A stretch of 64,000 nt of DNA from Scolanthus callimorphus. Its lineage: Eukaryota; Cnidaria; Anthozoa; Actiniaria; Edwardsiidae. Position 1 is the first letter of the stretch; the number at the start of each line of letters is the position of its first letter. Location: contig CM066914.1 of NCBI GenBank assembly GCA_033964015.1, forward strand, positions 10,531,831 through 10,595,830, read 5' to 3'. Of the stretch, positions 31,301 to 44,700 are shown piece by piece. The notes under the pieces were generated by a model that was not told the origin of the DNA, did not search any database, and saw only the letters and a program-made list of their open reading frames with translations. Both the position numbers and the translations under genes were made by a program.

Positions 31301-34300
31301 ATTTGTAGTGGAAACCTTGTTTTAATGTTTGGGGCGACTGGATACGTTTTATAGTATTTTAGCTGCATATTTTTATACCTGTCCAGGAAATGGAGGATCG
31401 TCGCATGTCAGAGCTTCATAGACATGGCACGGAGGTGCATGACTTGCAGCATACTAAGGAAGAGGTTGCCACTCTATATAAACAGATGGAACAGAAACTG
31501 GCAAAGAAAGATGAGGAGATACTACGACTCCAGAAACGATACCAAGACTTAGTTCACAAAGTAAGGTGTTAGATGATTACTATGTGAAAATGTTTGCTTC
31601 TGAAGAATACATTTTGTAACATTGTGAAATACTGACTGATGAATCTCAGTTTGCCTTTATAACAAAAGGTTAAATTTATGTTAGCTCTTTTGAGGTGCGA
31701 AAATTTTGCACACACTGTTGTTGTTATTTTTTTTTGTCTGTTATCGTCCTCACGGGTCAGTTGCCCCAGACTGCCCATTGCACTAGTGGCAGTTTTTAAA
31801 GACTAGTGGCAGTATTTAAAGATTTAAGACTCTAGGGAACAAGTCCCAGATACTCATCACAGGAAACTGCATGAGGACAAGTGTGTTCTACCCGGTCTTG
31901 ATTTATGGGACTAGTTACAATAGGACTTGTCACTTTGTTTTCCCAACAAGTGCATGTCCCCTGAGCAGTTCACAAGCTTAATTGTCAGTTATTGTTTCAG
32001 GAAGAGGATCGGATAGAAAGGCAAACCAGGATGTTTCGACAACTCAAAAATCGTTCACCTCAGAAGCAGAATGCCATGGACCAAAGGTATGTTTACAGTA
32101 GATTCTATTATTATTATTATACCACCTTGGGTGGGTCTTGGACCTGTCTTGGTCTATCATTAAAAAAATCATGAATGATTAATAAGACAATAGAAACACA
32201 ATTAGAATCACAGAACTGTAGTGATTGAAACTAATTTGCATAGCCATTTTCAAGAAAAATAGGTACAAAAAGAGAAGAATGCCATCTTAAATTTTTTAAT
32301 TAGTTTACAACATCCGTGTTGTATCAGATCTACATCACATTACTTACATTTTGTTTTTGCTTACAGAGTGATGGATATTGTTGACAACTACGAAGACCAT
32401 CTGGATGATATGAGAGAGGAACTAGATCAGCTCAAGTAAGCACAAGAAATGGTCATACATGTAACACATGAAAACACAGACATGTTGTGACAAAAGAGAA
32501 CACATTCCTAGCAAAAAGTGCGATATTTTTGTGAGAAAAGAAAATTGAAAAACTGTAAGTAAAATTGCATTTGATTGATTGCTGGGTCAGGATTTTGGGT
32601 TGATGCAGGGAAATATGGTACCATATATGGCTAATACACTCAACATTGTTTTTACAATGGCTAGCCTTGGTTGCAACTCATTATCATACTGATTCTTTGA
32701 GGAATCACCTTCTCTGTGCTTTTTATGCAAGATTAAAATTAATATATTTTTCAAAGGAAGGAAAACAGGGCTCTGAATGCATCATATATTGGTAAATATG
32801 GAGATGTAAAGAGTGATGATCAACCAATGAGTGAAGACGGTTTTAGTACATCAGGAGAGACAAGTGAAGAAGGGCGTGGTTCTGAGAGATCCCCTCAAGA
32901 TAGGCGTAGGAGTCCATCCCCCATAGATGGGGGACCAAGGTCAGGTTCTGGTGGGAAATGGAGAAGTGACAGCTCCACAAGCCCAATCCAGTCACCTCGG
33001 AAGTTAAAGGAGATGGCAGATAAGCTTTTGGTGAGATTATAGAAATACTTTTTATTTCTTTGCGATGGTGCTGTAAGCTGATCTGGTAATTTTGTTTTGT
33101 CACTCACCAGTTCTGTGAGAAACAGTTGAAGAGTGCCAGAAAGTTAATCCGACTCATTGAAAGTGAGAATACCCACTTGAAGATGGAATTACAAGCAAGG
33201 TACAAAAATATTGTTTCATTATGTGTGTTACACAGGCATATTGACAAGATGGTTATCACTAAAATGTTTTTAATAATAGGCCAGGCACAGAGGAGTGGAA
33301 AAAGACACGAAAATACAACAAAAAGCTGGAGAAGTTATTAGCAAAAAATAACTTAAGGTTTGTATTAAAAGCGTACAGGTGGTACTTCTCAGTACTTCAG
33401 CTATAATCCACGCACGTGCTGCATTTGTCGAATAAAGTCTTAAAAAGCGCGCGCTGCATTCTGGTAGTTACTATCATTTTCGTTCAACCCCTGAAGCAAG
33501 ACATTGTTTTCGCTTCCCTTATTGTGAGTTTGTCATTATTTATCTTCCAAAAACAGTCCTCCCAGTAAACGGCACGCGGACAAACACCTTGAGCGACCTC
33601 AGGAGGTCAAGAGATATTCAACTAACGTAAGTCTCTCTTATTCTCGACAAAACACAAGCTCTTGTTGTGCGATACGTGGGTCCAGTCTGTACCACGTGGA
33701 TATACAAGGAACTGCGGTTTTGACAAAACTACAAGCTGTAGCCCTTGGTAGCAGGTAGCATGAGGGTCAGGCGTTACATTTGTATGTTCGCTTCCAATTT
33801 GGCATTCTTTGTGTGTTCATCTAAGTTTAGTGAAATAACAAGTAAGTGGCGTCCATTTGGTTAATGAGGAGCTTGTTGGCGACTGGATAAAATAATGGCT
33901 ATTTCCATGCATTCCAATGGAGGGAGTGTGGATATGGAAACATGACTTCCTTACACAAACCCCTTACTCTTTCTCTAGGTCAGTAATATCGAGTTCCTAC
34001 CAATTGATGCCTGCCGAGATCACTTGAAGGTACATACTCTCAAAAACGTCCAGTTTCGGCAATGTGAACCAATTTGAAAGTTGTAGTCTGGTAGACGTTA
34101 ACGTTTTCTCTTTTTGGTTGTTCGTAGGAAGTGTCTAGTCGATTAGAAGTGAACGACTTACAAGAAATCTCCGACAGACTAGATTCTATAGATGTCATGG
34201 CCGAGGCATATCCGGCAATGGAGAAAGTGAGAAATCATTTGTTTGCTTAAAAAAAACGTCCAATGCATGTAGATTACTTGTTCGCTTTATGCTACTTTTC

Positions 34301-36432
34301 AAGATTCATTCGGGAGCCCGGGAAGTCCAAAGCAACCATCATTTACTGACTGGTTTGACTTTAATGTTGGGTTGTATTGTATTTTTTTGCATTAAAAACA
34401 AGAAATTCCTTTTTGCTCGTCAGCTCATCTCAGATATCATGGCGCTTATAGAAGAGAAAGGAGCTCCAACATTAACCGACGAAGACTTGTCAGAGAGTGT
34501 GGACACTCACGCCGTGTACTGTCAACGCGCATGGCAAAACATTCTGCCGACTCTACGAGTGTGGTTACGAGAACTCAAGCAGATAAAGGTTAGTAAGACA
34601 GACAGACAGGGGACAGACAGACAGACAAGAGGTGGACAGACAGACAGACAAACAGATGGGGGGCGGACAGATAGGCAGACAGACAAGGGAGAGACAGACA
34701 AGGAACGGACAGACAGACAATCTGATAGTGGACGGACAGACAGACAGACAATCAGACAGGGGACGGGCAGATAGACAGACAAACAGATGGATGTGTAAAT
34801 TATTTGTTATAACTTCTTGTTCATTATACAGGACCTTCAACTAGCTGTCAATCAGCTCGCTATCAGCCTGATGCCATGGAAACCCGAGGGCATGTTCCGT
34901 AGGGAAGACCGCAGACCACTTAAAATGCGGGAGCTGAGGAACAAAGTGGAGTCACTTTCCAATCAGGACAAGCGACCACGCCCTAGCGAGATAAGAGGAA
35001 CCGAGAAACCGACAATGGAACAACTTCAGAGCATCGTGGCGCATTTCCAGAAGCTCTTTGATGTACCCAGCGTGTCTGGAGTGTTTCCGCGTATGAACGA
35101 GCTTTATATGAGAATAGGCGAGGTCTATAATGCCATGAACACCATGCGGGAATCACTTAATCTAGGTTAGTCAACAGACAATCTAAGTGCGCGGAATCAG
35201 TTGAGATTCTTTTGTATTATAACTACAGTACTTGTATAAAATAGGGGTGGGGTTGAGCTCACGGAGAGCACTCGAAAATTGGGCTACAATCGTTTCAGTT
35301 TCTCCAGAAAAATAATAAAAATACAATTCCCACCCGATACTCAGGCTTAGCTACAATCATCATCTCTGGTCCATGGTCAGATAACTGCGTGAAGACGTGG
35401 TTGTATCTCCTAAAGACTGGTATCTTGGCGAACCTCAAGTGATATCTTCCAGTAATCTAAGAAGATCAGGTTCTAGCTCATGTTTTGTTTTTTGATTTAA
35501 AACAATTAAAACAACTTCAGACTATACAAGATTTCTAGATAGAAGAGTTTCATGGTGCAGTAAGATTGACAGTATTTTGATTGTTCTTTAGATTCGTCGT
35601 GCAGAGCAGCAGACGTGGTTAATGCCGTGGGCAAACTGAGCAAGGCACGCCATCTTCTCAAAGTCGATGATCTCTCCGGGTACGTTAAACAAGGGGAAAC
35701 CCACAAATACCCTGAACGTTCTAATATCCCTAAACCCTTTCTAATACGCTCTCCGGTTCCTTTCAAAGAAAAATAACAATAATGAAGCAAATGCTTTCGA
35801 GAAGCCAAAGCCCACTTAAATTGCTTTTGTTCCTATTTTTTATTTCAGTCTTATTCAACGCCTTGAAGAGTATGACGAGTTTTTCCCGGCATTCCAGGAA
35901 ATGGTGACGGAGCTCTGTCGTATATTAGGTTAGTATACATGCTTCACAGTACATTGCCAGTGGCGTACGTACGTACGCAGGCGTACGCCCCTTATTGCGT
36001 AGTGACACCACCCACACCTGGAATTCTGGAGGAGCTCTGGAATTCCATGTTGGGTGGTCCAGAGCAGCCTGGCTAAGTCCGGGGTGCAGGGTACCCTGTT
36101 ATTTCCCTGCTATAAGCAGAGGCCTCTTTTCCCTGCTATAGGAGTAAACTCTTATGGAACTCCAGCAGGGTGTGAAACGTAGTTGCCAGGGTGATCATGA
36201 AGAAATTCAATGAAATTCAAAGGTGGGTCTAGGGACAACTAAAAATGTCCAGGGTGGGTCACTGGGTCCTCAACGTTGTGGATTTGTTTGGCGTCATTGG
36301 GAGCCTCTTGGAAAGAGAAATAAGAGTCATAAATCCCATCTAATTGTTTTTCTTGTTGGTTCTACAGCGGTTGAGAAGATGGATGAGATCGTGACGGCTG
36401 TGCGAGCTCTTATAAAGTTTCCACACTACTAA
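28352..36432 (+). CDS. CEP70: CEP70, centrosomal coiled-coil protein, 21 exons
   Basis: Centrosomal protein that binds gamma-tubulin and supports microtubule and spindle organisation. Coding exons: 28352-28360, 28935-28989, 29403-29434, 29798-29903, 30053-30176, 30757-30805, 30955-31002, 31387-31560, 32001-32086, 32367-32435, 32757-33030, 33111-33199, 33280-33357, 33557-33626, 33979-34029, 34128-34226, 34424-34588, 34832-35165, 35592-35679, 35849-35928, 36368-36432. All phases join without a break to 714 residues (human about 600). N-terminal WSEVNRQLRHHGFHAV; central heptad coiled coils (exons 5-10); a Ser/Pro/Arg-rich insert in exon 11; then the conserved QLQSIVAHFQKLFDVPSVSG and PRMNELYMRIGEVYNAM; the end is ALIKFPHY. 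Intact throughout. Confidence 0.96.
30245..30351. mobile_element. Short foldback element in CEP70 intron 5
   Basis: ATGGGGATGCCAAAACCAAT at the left and its near-perfect reverse complement at 30328-30351, with TTCAAC/GTTGAA repeats between. No coding capacity. Confidence 0.7.
34597..34790. repeat. GACA-rich microsatellite in CEP70 intron 17
   Basis: Runs of GACA interspersed with short variants (GGACAGACAGACA) begin about 10 bp after the exon 17 donor. Open on several frames only because of the repeat. Confidence 0.95.
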
Positions 36433-38424
36433 GAGACAAGAGGAGGGAACACAACAGCCTTAATAAATCCGTCCCTGGCAGGACCAAGGAGTGCCCGAGA
36501 GGACCAAGTAGTCCCTATGGGACCAAGAGACGCTGAACTACGGATCGGACAATTTGTGCAAACGTCAAACATTCAGGAGGGTTTACCGGAGCCGTTCCTC
36601 AAAAAATCCGTTCCCCATAAAGAAAATCTGCTGGCTGGAAATTACGAATCTAGAGATCTTCCTGGCTGAGATTTTTAATATACTGGTTCCCGGCTAGGAA
36701 ATTTAACCAAATGTTACACGTCCTGGCTGGATTTCTTAACCGCATGCTGGCTGCTCGCTGTTGGCTGTTGTTGCGTGATGTTGACTTCATTATTTAGCTG
36801 GCAAGTACTTCACTTCCGCCGGCCGATCTAGCGAACGTAAATTAATAACGAAACACAATCAGGTGTCAATGACCAATGACTGCAGTTTTGGCTGTCACAA
36901 TGACAGTTTGAATAAGGGGCCGACCATTTAACTTTTGAGGGGGGGTGGGCTTTTTTGAAAAAAAATATCCTGCACGGCCCGAAGGGCCGAAAAAAATTTC
37001 CTGCACAGCAAAATGGTGACTAAAACCCTTCTTTTTTATTGGAAAAAAAATTCTCACCGCTTAACAGAGGTAGAAAAAAAAATCTTGCACCGACAAAAAA
37101 GCCCCCCCCCCCCCCCTCAAAAGTTAAATGGTCGGCCCCTAAGGGTCTGGAAGGCGGTTTGGCCAAGTTAAGAATGGCGGCCGCTCGCTCGTGGTCCCCT
37201 TTCCCTTTGTGCTTGCTACGAAAGCTAAGGATAGCGAGCTCAATAGATATTTAGTGCCCCAGAGCTTAGACAGAGTACAGCCTGTGTTTCACCCCATGCA
37301 TTTACGTAAAGGTAAGATTGTATTTGCCTTTTTCAAGATCGTATGCACAAACGAGTATTCAGTCTTTGTGATGATAGTCACTGTGCAATTTCGCAGAGTC
37401 GAATTATTGAGGTATCAAGGTTGGGCTCCTGATCAAAGTTAGTGAAGCCGGGGTGCCGCAGAGTGGTGGGTAAAGTTACGAGGTTTCTTATTGAGGTAGA
37501 GGCGCGCAGTGAGCCAGGACATCCCTGTGTTTGCGATGTTTCCGCGCCGTGTCCCCTAGTTTTTTCAGCAATCACACCGCAGTGGAAAACAGATGGTATT
37601 CATTGATCTAAGGAAGCAGTGTTAATTGCTTTGTGTGATGTAGCTTACACAACTGCATCTTTTGATAAGGGACATTTTTTCGGTAGATAATAAACTTGTC
37701 AATCAAATGGAGCACCCAGCATCAACATTTTCGATGTATAAAAACTTCGTTCTTCTTTCTACGAACTTCTACGACGTACATGGATTACCTTTCTGGTCAA
37801 CATTTAGCGTTGCTAGTGGCTAAGTGAATGAATATTAATATTTTGCGTTGGCAGAGGAGTATTGCCAGTCTGCCGAAAGTTTTATCTTTCCTTATTAGTA
37901 ACAGAAGTCTCCGGGATGCTTGAGATGTTTCTAGCACACCGCAAGGGAAGTCAAACAATTCGCTACTCAACCCTTAGATAACAAAGCACAAAATGATAAT
38001 AAGCGGTTCGACCAGCTTGAACAATAATTGTAGATGATCCTGCTCAAGTCCGAATAATGCGTAGAGCATGTTTTGCAACGTAGTGTATATTTTTAAAATG
38101 TTAGTCATCGTTATACTTTGTACGAACTTCTAGAGTCTCACATGGAAGGCCTTTCTGGCTATGTCGGCCATATCTAAACAAACATTCTATGCGTAGCATG
38201 CTAGCTAAGTGAACAATATTAACTACAATGTGCTCTATATGAAAATTTGATCAAAAATTGACAGTCTTTCGAAATTTCGCGAAACATAATTTACAAGCTA
38301 TCTGAGGATGAAACCGTCGGTCAAAATAACCGTGAAGCAAAAAAGATAACCCATTTACGGTTCGAGAGCCTTAAAAACCACACCCTTTTCCGCGGCTGTG
38401 ATTGAGTTCCAATTGGGGAAATTT
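36433..38424. other. Gene-free stretch downstream of CEP70
   Basis: Contains a block rich in CTGGCTGG and variants (about 36592-36800), the TAA-flanked element at 36916-37139, and no recognisable gene. Short ORFs here look random. Confidence 0.55.
36916..37139. mobile_element. PIF/Harbinger-like MITE (GGGGCCGACC family)
   Basis: Left end GGGGCCGACCATTTAACTTT, continuing into a G-run; the right end is the reverse complement (37108-37139). TAA flanks both sides (36913-36915, 37140-37142), matching the 3-bp target of PIF/Harbinger elements. No transposase. Confidence 0.75.
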
Positions 38425-40078
38425 GTGCATTTTAGTGATACAGCAAAAATGTTTACGAACCTTCAACGTTGTTTTAGGTTTGCGAACTTTATGCGAGTAA
38501 CACTATACTTGCATTTCATGCCAGTCAAGTGCACGATTTTTTTATTTTTGTTTTAGGCTTTTTGGGTAAAATATGTGCATTTTAGTGTTACAGCAAAAAT
38601 GTTTACGAACCTTCAACGTTGTTTTAGGTTTGCGAACTTTATGCGAGTAACACTATACTTGCATTTCATGCCACTCAAGTGCACGGATTTTTTTTATTTT
38701 TGTTTTACTTTTTCGGTAAAATATGTGCATTTTAGTGTTACAGCAAAAATGTTTACGAACCTTCAACGTTGTTTTAGGTTTGCGAACTTTATGCGAGTAA
38801 CACTATACTTGCATTTCATGCCAGTCAAGTGCACGATTTTTTATATTTTTGTTTTAGGCTTTTTGGGTAAAATGTGCCTGCATTTTAGTGTTACAGCAAA
38901 AAAGTTTACGAACCTTCAACGTTGTTTCAGGTTTGCGAACTTTATGCGAGTAACACTATACTTGCATTTCATGCCACTCAAGTACACGATCTTTTTTTAT
39001 TTTTGTTTTAGGCTTTTTGGGTAAAATATGTGCATTTTAGTGTTACAGCAAAAATGTTTACGAACCTTCAACGTTGTTTTAGGTTTGCGAACTTTATGCG
39101 AGTAACACTATACTTGCATTTCATGACACTCAAGTACACGATCTTTTTTTATTTTTGTTTTAGGCTTTTTGGGTAAAATATGTGCATTTTAGTGTTACAG
39201 CAAAAATGTTTACGAACCTTCAACGTTGTTTTAGGTTTGCGAACTTTATGCGAGTAACACTATACTTGCATTTCATGCCACTCAAGTGCACGGATTTTTT
39301 TTATTTTTGTTTTACTTTTTCGGTAAAATATGTGCATTTTAGTGTTACAGCAAAAATGTTTACGAACCTTCAACGTTGTTTTAGGTTTGCGAACTTTATG
39401 CGAGTAACACTATACTTGCATTTCATGCCAGTCAAGTGCACGATTTTTTATATTTTTGTTTTAGGCTTTTTGGGTAAAATGTGCCTGCATTTTAGTGTTA
39501 CAGCAAAAAAGTTTACGAACCTTCAACGTTGTTTCAGGTTTGCGAACTTTATGCGAGTAACACTATACTTGCATTTCATGCCACTCAAGTACACGATCTT
39601 TTTTATTTTTGTTTTAGGCTTTTTGGGTAAAATATGTGCATTTTAGTGTTACAGCAAAAATGTTTACGAACCTTCAACGTTGTTTTAGGTTTGCGAACTT
39701 TATGCGAGTAACACTATACTTGCATTTCATGACACTCAAGTACACGATCTTTTTTTATTTTTGTTTTAGGCTTTTTGGGTAAACTATGTGCATTTTAGTG
39801 TTACAGCAAAAATGTTTACGAACCTTCAACGTTGTTTTAGGTTTGCGAACTTTATGCGAGTAATACTATACTTGCATTTCATGCCACTCAAGTGCACGAG
39901 TTTTTTGATTTTTGTTTTACTTTTTGGGTAAAATATGTGCATTTTAGTGTTACAGCAAAAATGTTTACGAACCTTCAACGTACGTTGTTTTAGGTTTGCG
40001 AACTTTATGCGAGTAACACTATACTTGCACTTCACGCCACTCAAGTGCATGATATGTTGATTTTGTAAAATGTGCATT
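38425..40078. repeat. 150-bp satellite, 11 monomers, with a 607-bp four-monomer higher-order period
   Basis: Monomers begin GTGCATTTTAGTGTTACAGC (with variants) at 38425, 38575, 38725, 38874, 39030, 39182, 39332, 39481, 39636, 39788 and 39937. Four-apart monomers are more alike than neighbours: 38575/39182, 38725/39332 and 38874/39481 are each 607 bp apart. The variant start GTGCCTGCAT recurs only at 38874 and 39481. Each monomer carries an imperfect dyad (TTACGAACCT / AGGTTTGCGAA). ORFs across it are artefacts. Confidence 0.96.
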
Positions 40079-41708
40079 TAATAAGTAGTCTAGTCACGTG
40101 TCTATTTCACTTAAATTCGTAATAAATGAATTGATATCGATAACATAGCTTTTTAGGGGGGATTGTAATAGTTCTATAGTTTCGATTCGCAAATCCCAAT
40201 GAAACATTTTATTTTTGCTGGCTGCTGGCCAAAAAGTAAATTTAATCATTTTTGGTGCTGGCTGGCAAATAACAGTACATCAGGCACATGGTGGCTGGCA
40301 ACGCTTGTTACTCTAGGTGACTGCTGGCTAGGAATAAAGTATAAAGGGCACTCCCTGGCTGGCTTTGAGGAACGGATGTTTTTTTCCCACGAAGATTAAT
40401 AATTAGCTTATTAATGGTTGCAAGTACTCTTAAAGATGTTTTTGCTATGTTTTGATTAAATAAGAGAAAATGTTCGTTGAGCCCTCCTGAACATTTTACT
40501 CACAAGATACATTGAGTTTTCTAAAAATAGGATTTATCACATTCAGGACACAAATGGGTGTTTGCCAAAATAATCACAGGTTGAAATTTGTCACCCAGGA
40601 AAGACTGACAGAGCAGTTTTACCAACCGTGAAACGAGTCAAAATGTAGTGTGCATATCCACGAGCTAGAAATAATCAATCTCCCAGACAAAATACCTACA
40701 CTGTATCCTATTGCGCCCGTGGAGAAGTGAAACTTAAACTACATTTTGTTTGATTAACAGAGGGAGCTGCACAGTCGTGGATTCGCTTTCGTGGGCCCAT
40801 AGAACATGATAGAAGATAGCACCCCTCGCAGTGTGTAAAATGTGATTAATCGTTTACAGATGCACGCAATAGAAAATGATTTTGATAGGAAGTCTAGAAA
40901 ACTTTTCCCACCGTATGAAGTACCAGAGTGTTGCTCAGAATGGGCCCTTCCTTTCTGGAAGCTCGACTATAGATTTGGCCAAAAACTAGTTCAAGAAAAG
41001 GTCAAAGCTTCTCTTCTCCAGCCTTCCCTTTCCTTTTTTGCTTGCTAGACACCGACAAGCTACCAGACAGCGCAAAGGGCGTGCGCATTTCAGCGAGGAA
41101 AATGTACAAATGTATTTTCAGCGCATTTTTTTTTTTGGGGGGGGGGGGGGGGAATTCAGGAAATAATATATGTTTTTACAGGCTTCACAAGTCGAGCACA
41201 TGGTGTTTGCTGTAATGGTGATAACATCTGTTTATCAAATTTCTGAGGGCAATATTTATCGTATTCATTACAAATCAGCCAATCAGCGCGCGAGGTTGGT
41301 CAGTATGGTCTGATTGGATAGAGCCTGCGTTACTGCCTGTCAGCCGTCACCTCTATCAGTCTGGCGAAGATGCGAAATCGACTCGCTTGAATGATTCACA
41401 AAACTCACGAAAACGAACACAAAATCGGCAAAAATTTATTCTATCTGTGCTATATTTTGTTTAAAACTCTCGTTATTAACGAGAGAGTATCTAGAAGGGA
41501 CATGGCAAATTAATTTAGCACAAACGAAAAGCGATGGCGTCAAAACAACAAGGGCTGTTGTGTTGATTGATGGCAGACGAGTTGACTCGGCTCAGTCGAG
41601 CTTGTTCTTCAACATTTCCATGGACGGATGAGCGATTTATGAAAACGCCTGGCCTTCAATACACGATATTCTTTTAGATAAGAATAGCGAGACCGCCGCT
41701 ATATAGCT
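40079..41708. other. Gene-free stretch before the MARCH-like gene
   Basis: Holds a second block rich in TGGCTGG (about 40170-40380), a G-run of about 17 nt preceded by a T-run (41127-41152), and probably the promoter and 5' UTR of the MARCH-like gene. No other gene recognised. Confidence 0.5.
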
Positions 41709-44700
41709 ATGATCGATCCCTTCAAGGTAAGAAGCTAGACCACACAGCTAACTTAACCGAGGTTTTTGCGCCTGACTGCGGGTTGCTTGACCAACTGAAG
41801 CGGCTTGTTATTTGATGTCAGCTGTAGTCTGCTAGAGTTTCACTGCTATTTTGGGCTCCTGGCCGCAGAATTCTACTCCCTGTGGAATATGTCCTTTCCC
41901 GAAATATTAATCATGCGCCGAGTTCCAAATTTAGACAATTTTACAGGGAATTCGGCCGCATCAACGCCGCCACTCAACTCATTGAGCTGTTTGTACCTTG
42001 AAGTTTATAGCTCCCCTTTTATAGTGTTTTTCAAGTGTGAACGACAAATTGAAATCTCCGCTGTGTTAGATTTTGGCAAAACTGTTTTCTCCCCCTCTCG
42101 TTTTCTGGCATTCACTCCCTGACAAAACAATCTGGCTTCGAAACATCTAATTTTCATTAAATTGTTTGCTCAATGTTCGAGAGGCTCCATGTTTTTGACA
42201 GTCTTCGAATCTTTTCGACGAAATCCCCTGGCATTTGGGCAGCTTTTCGAAACGATCGTCTATGTTACATTTGATTACTGACATCCAGTCTTGTTAATAT
42301 ATTAACTGAAGCAGCCTTCTATCTTAAAATATTAATTTTTTTCTTAAGACACTAGGTTTTTAGAAATCGCGCGAGGTACACTTTTAGATGTAAACAAAAG
42401 GTCTGCAGTTTGTTTTGCATGTCATATCCAAGGTAAGGCTGGTCGGCTTCGGGTTTACTTTTATTCAACCTAATTAACAATTCTAACTTATCGGATATTA
42501 ATGTTGCACACCTAAAAAGGTTAACTATCGCTACACTTTTAAAAGTTGAAATACTTCATTGTTTTGTGGTGTTACATGTAAAATCAGCAATTGTTTTCAT
42601 TTTTCTTTGAAGCAACACGTAATCCCGAATTTAATAGTCTAGCTACAAGGAAAAAATTGGTTATGCTATTAGGTCCATTGGAGATTCTTTTATCGTGAAA
42701 CAATTTATTATTTATTTGATCCAATTTTTATATGATTTTCTTAAAATAACTTTAGTTGCTATAATATACTTCTAGTTAATTAATATTTCGGGATATTTGG
42801 GTCTCAATACTTCAATTGTAGGGGATGTAATATTGCTATTAGTGCACATTTCTAACTTTTTTTTGTCTTTTTGTGTTTATTGATCTTTGCTCTAGAACAT
42901 CACCAGTCATGCGCAAGTTTACGATTTCCACTTTATAATATCTATTGAAATCATGAACAGGGACGTCAACTCCAGGAAAACCTGGAGACTGCCTTGAAAT
43001 GGCAAAATTTCCTAAAAAAATTTTGGGAAAAATAGAGCAAATGTATGGTAGTTGGCTTGATTTTTCCTGAGAGATGAAGCAAAAAATCTTGAGACTCCCA
43101 GCAAAACCCAGAGAGTTGATGTCCCTGCATGAATACTTAAGTCAACATTAATAGTAATATTTTGAGGGATGTGAATGGAGGATTCCCTGCACCAAACAAG
43201 AGAAAGGTTAAAAAAAATATGTGCTGCAAATATCCATACTGTATGCCTGAAATGGACTAGGCATCCATTCTCATATAGTAAAAATCATGTATTCTTCATC
43301 AGTCAACTGGCAGTGTCTTTATTCCCAGTAATGCCATGTTCATTAGTATGCATTACATAAGCACATCAATGGTCCCATAATAGAGCAGGTTTCACGTGAC
43401 TGTCGTGAGTAATTCACAATTACTTCTATAGGTTTTGTTCAGAATTGGTGTAATTACAGTAGTTTGCGATTGGCTCACTACAGTCATATGAAATCCACTC
43501 TATTAGTTGTGACTCATTGGTAATTCTTTCTGCTTTAAAGGATCACCCAAGTTATGATGGTAAGGAAGATAGTGGTGATGATATGGAGGATCATAACTGG
43601 TTCCTAGGAAGTGAGACGAATCTTAACCGTGCTTGTGCATCAGTTGTTCATTCGACTACCACACTGAACAGCGAACAAAGTTCTATAGCTTCTATTGTGA
43701 TTGCTCCTGTGAATAACAGAGAACGGAAGTCTACTCTCACACTTGATAGACTAAGCTACATCTGTTCCCACCAAGGCCCAAATGTTGTAGCTTCCCCAAA
43801 TGCAAGGTGTATGTCATATGGATCAATGTCAATTGATTCTTCTATCAGCCTTCATGCTCCTCTTGCTAAATGGGATTCCTGTAGTACAGCAAGAACAGAT
43901 GAACACACAGGCACATCTCATTTGGTGCTAGATGACGCAGCAAAACAAGAATCAGGATCTGTTCACACAGATACTCCATCCTTGTATTTAGGATCTCCAG
44001 GGACCTACAGTAAATTAAATGAAAGTTGCCATTTAATGTGTAGAATTTGTCATTGTGGTGACGAGGAAGAACCATTAATGGTCACTTGTCGTTGTACAGG
44101 AACAGTCAAATATGCTCATCAGAACTGTGTCTTGAATTGGATTTCTAAATCTGGCAATCAGTATTGTGAACTGTGTAAATACAAGTTCAAAACCAAGAGG
44201 AAGAAGATCAAGTCTCTTTGGAAGGTTGGTGTGATACACGTAAACAAATAAAGCTGCAGATTTTGGTGTAGTTTTTATTAACCTTTTTAGTCAAGAAAAA
44301 AAAGGAATTCAAGCATAATACAATTTTATGTTAATTTATAATATAGCTACAATATAACGCACGCTCTGATTTGTCCAAATCTATGCTCTATTTCACCGAT
44401 AAAGTAACGGTTCTCCCGCTATATCATAAAGCATTAGAGCACAACTTTCTATGACTTTATCAGCAAAGAGAGTGATGTTGGGAGAGACACTCGCCTGCAG
44501 CTTGGCTCGTGTTTTTACAACATTGGGTCTTCCAACATCATGCATTCTCTATTGCACCAATAAAGTCATAGAACGTTGTGCTCTAATGCTTAAATAAAGT
44601 TCCCATGGACCATTCCAGCAATAAGTGCAAATGCTCTCTTCATATCCCACAAAAACCAGCAAGATGCAACATGCACATTCTTTACACTTTTGTTTGCCAA

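Noticed and set aside
34522..34844. Ser/Cys/Val- and Gln/Thr-rich ORFs on both strands
   Set aside because: Products of the GACA microsatellite in CEP70 intron 17.
38575..39646. Two nearly identical ORFs of about 150 codons
   Set aside because: They are satellite monomers read through; identity reflects the higher-order repeat, and no start or splice context supports them.
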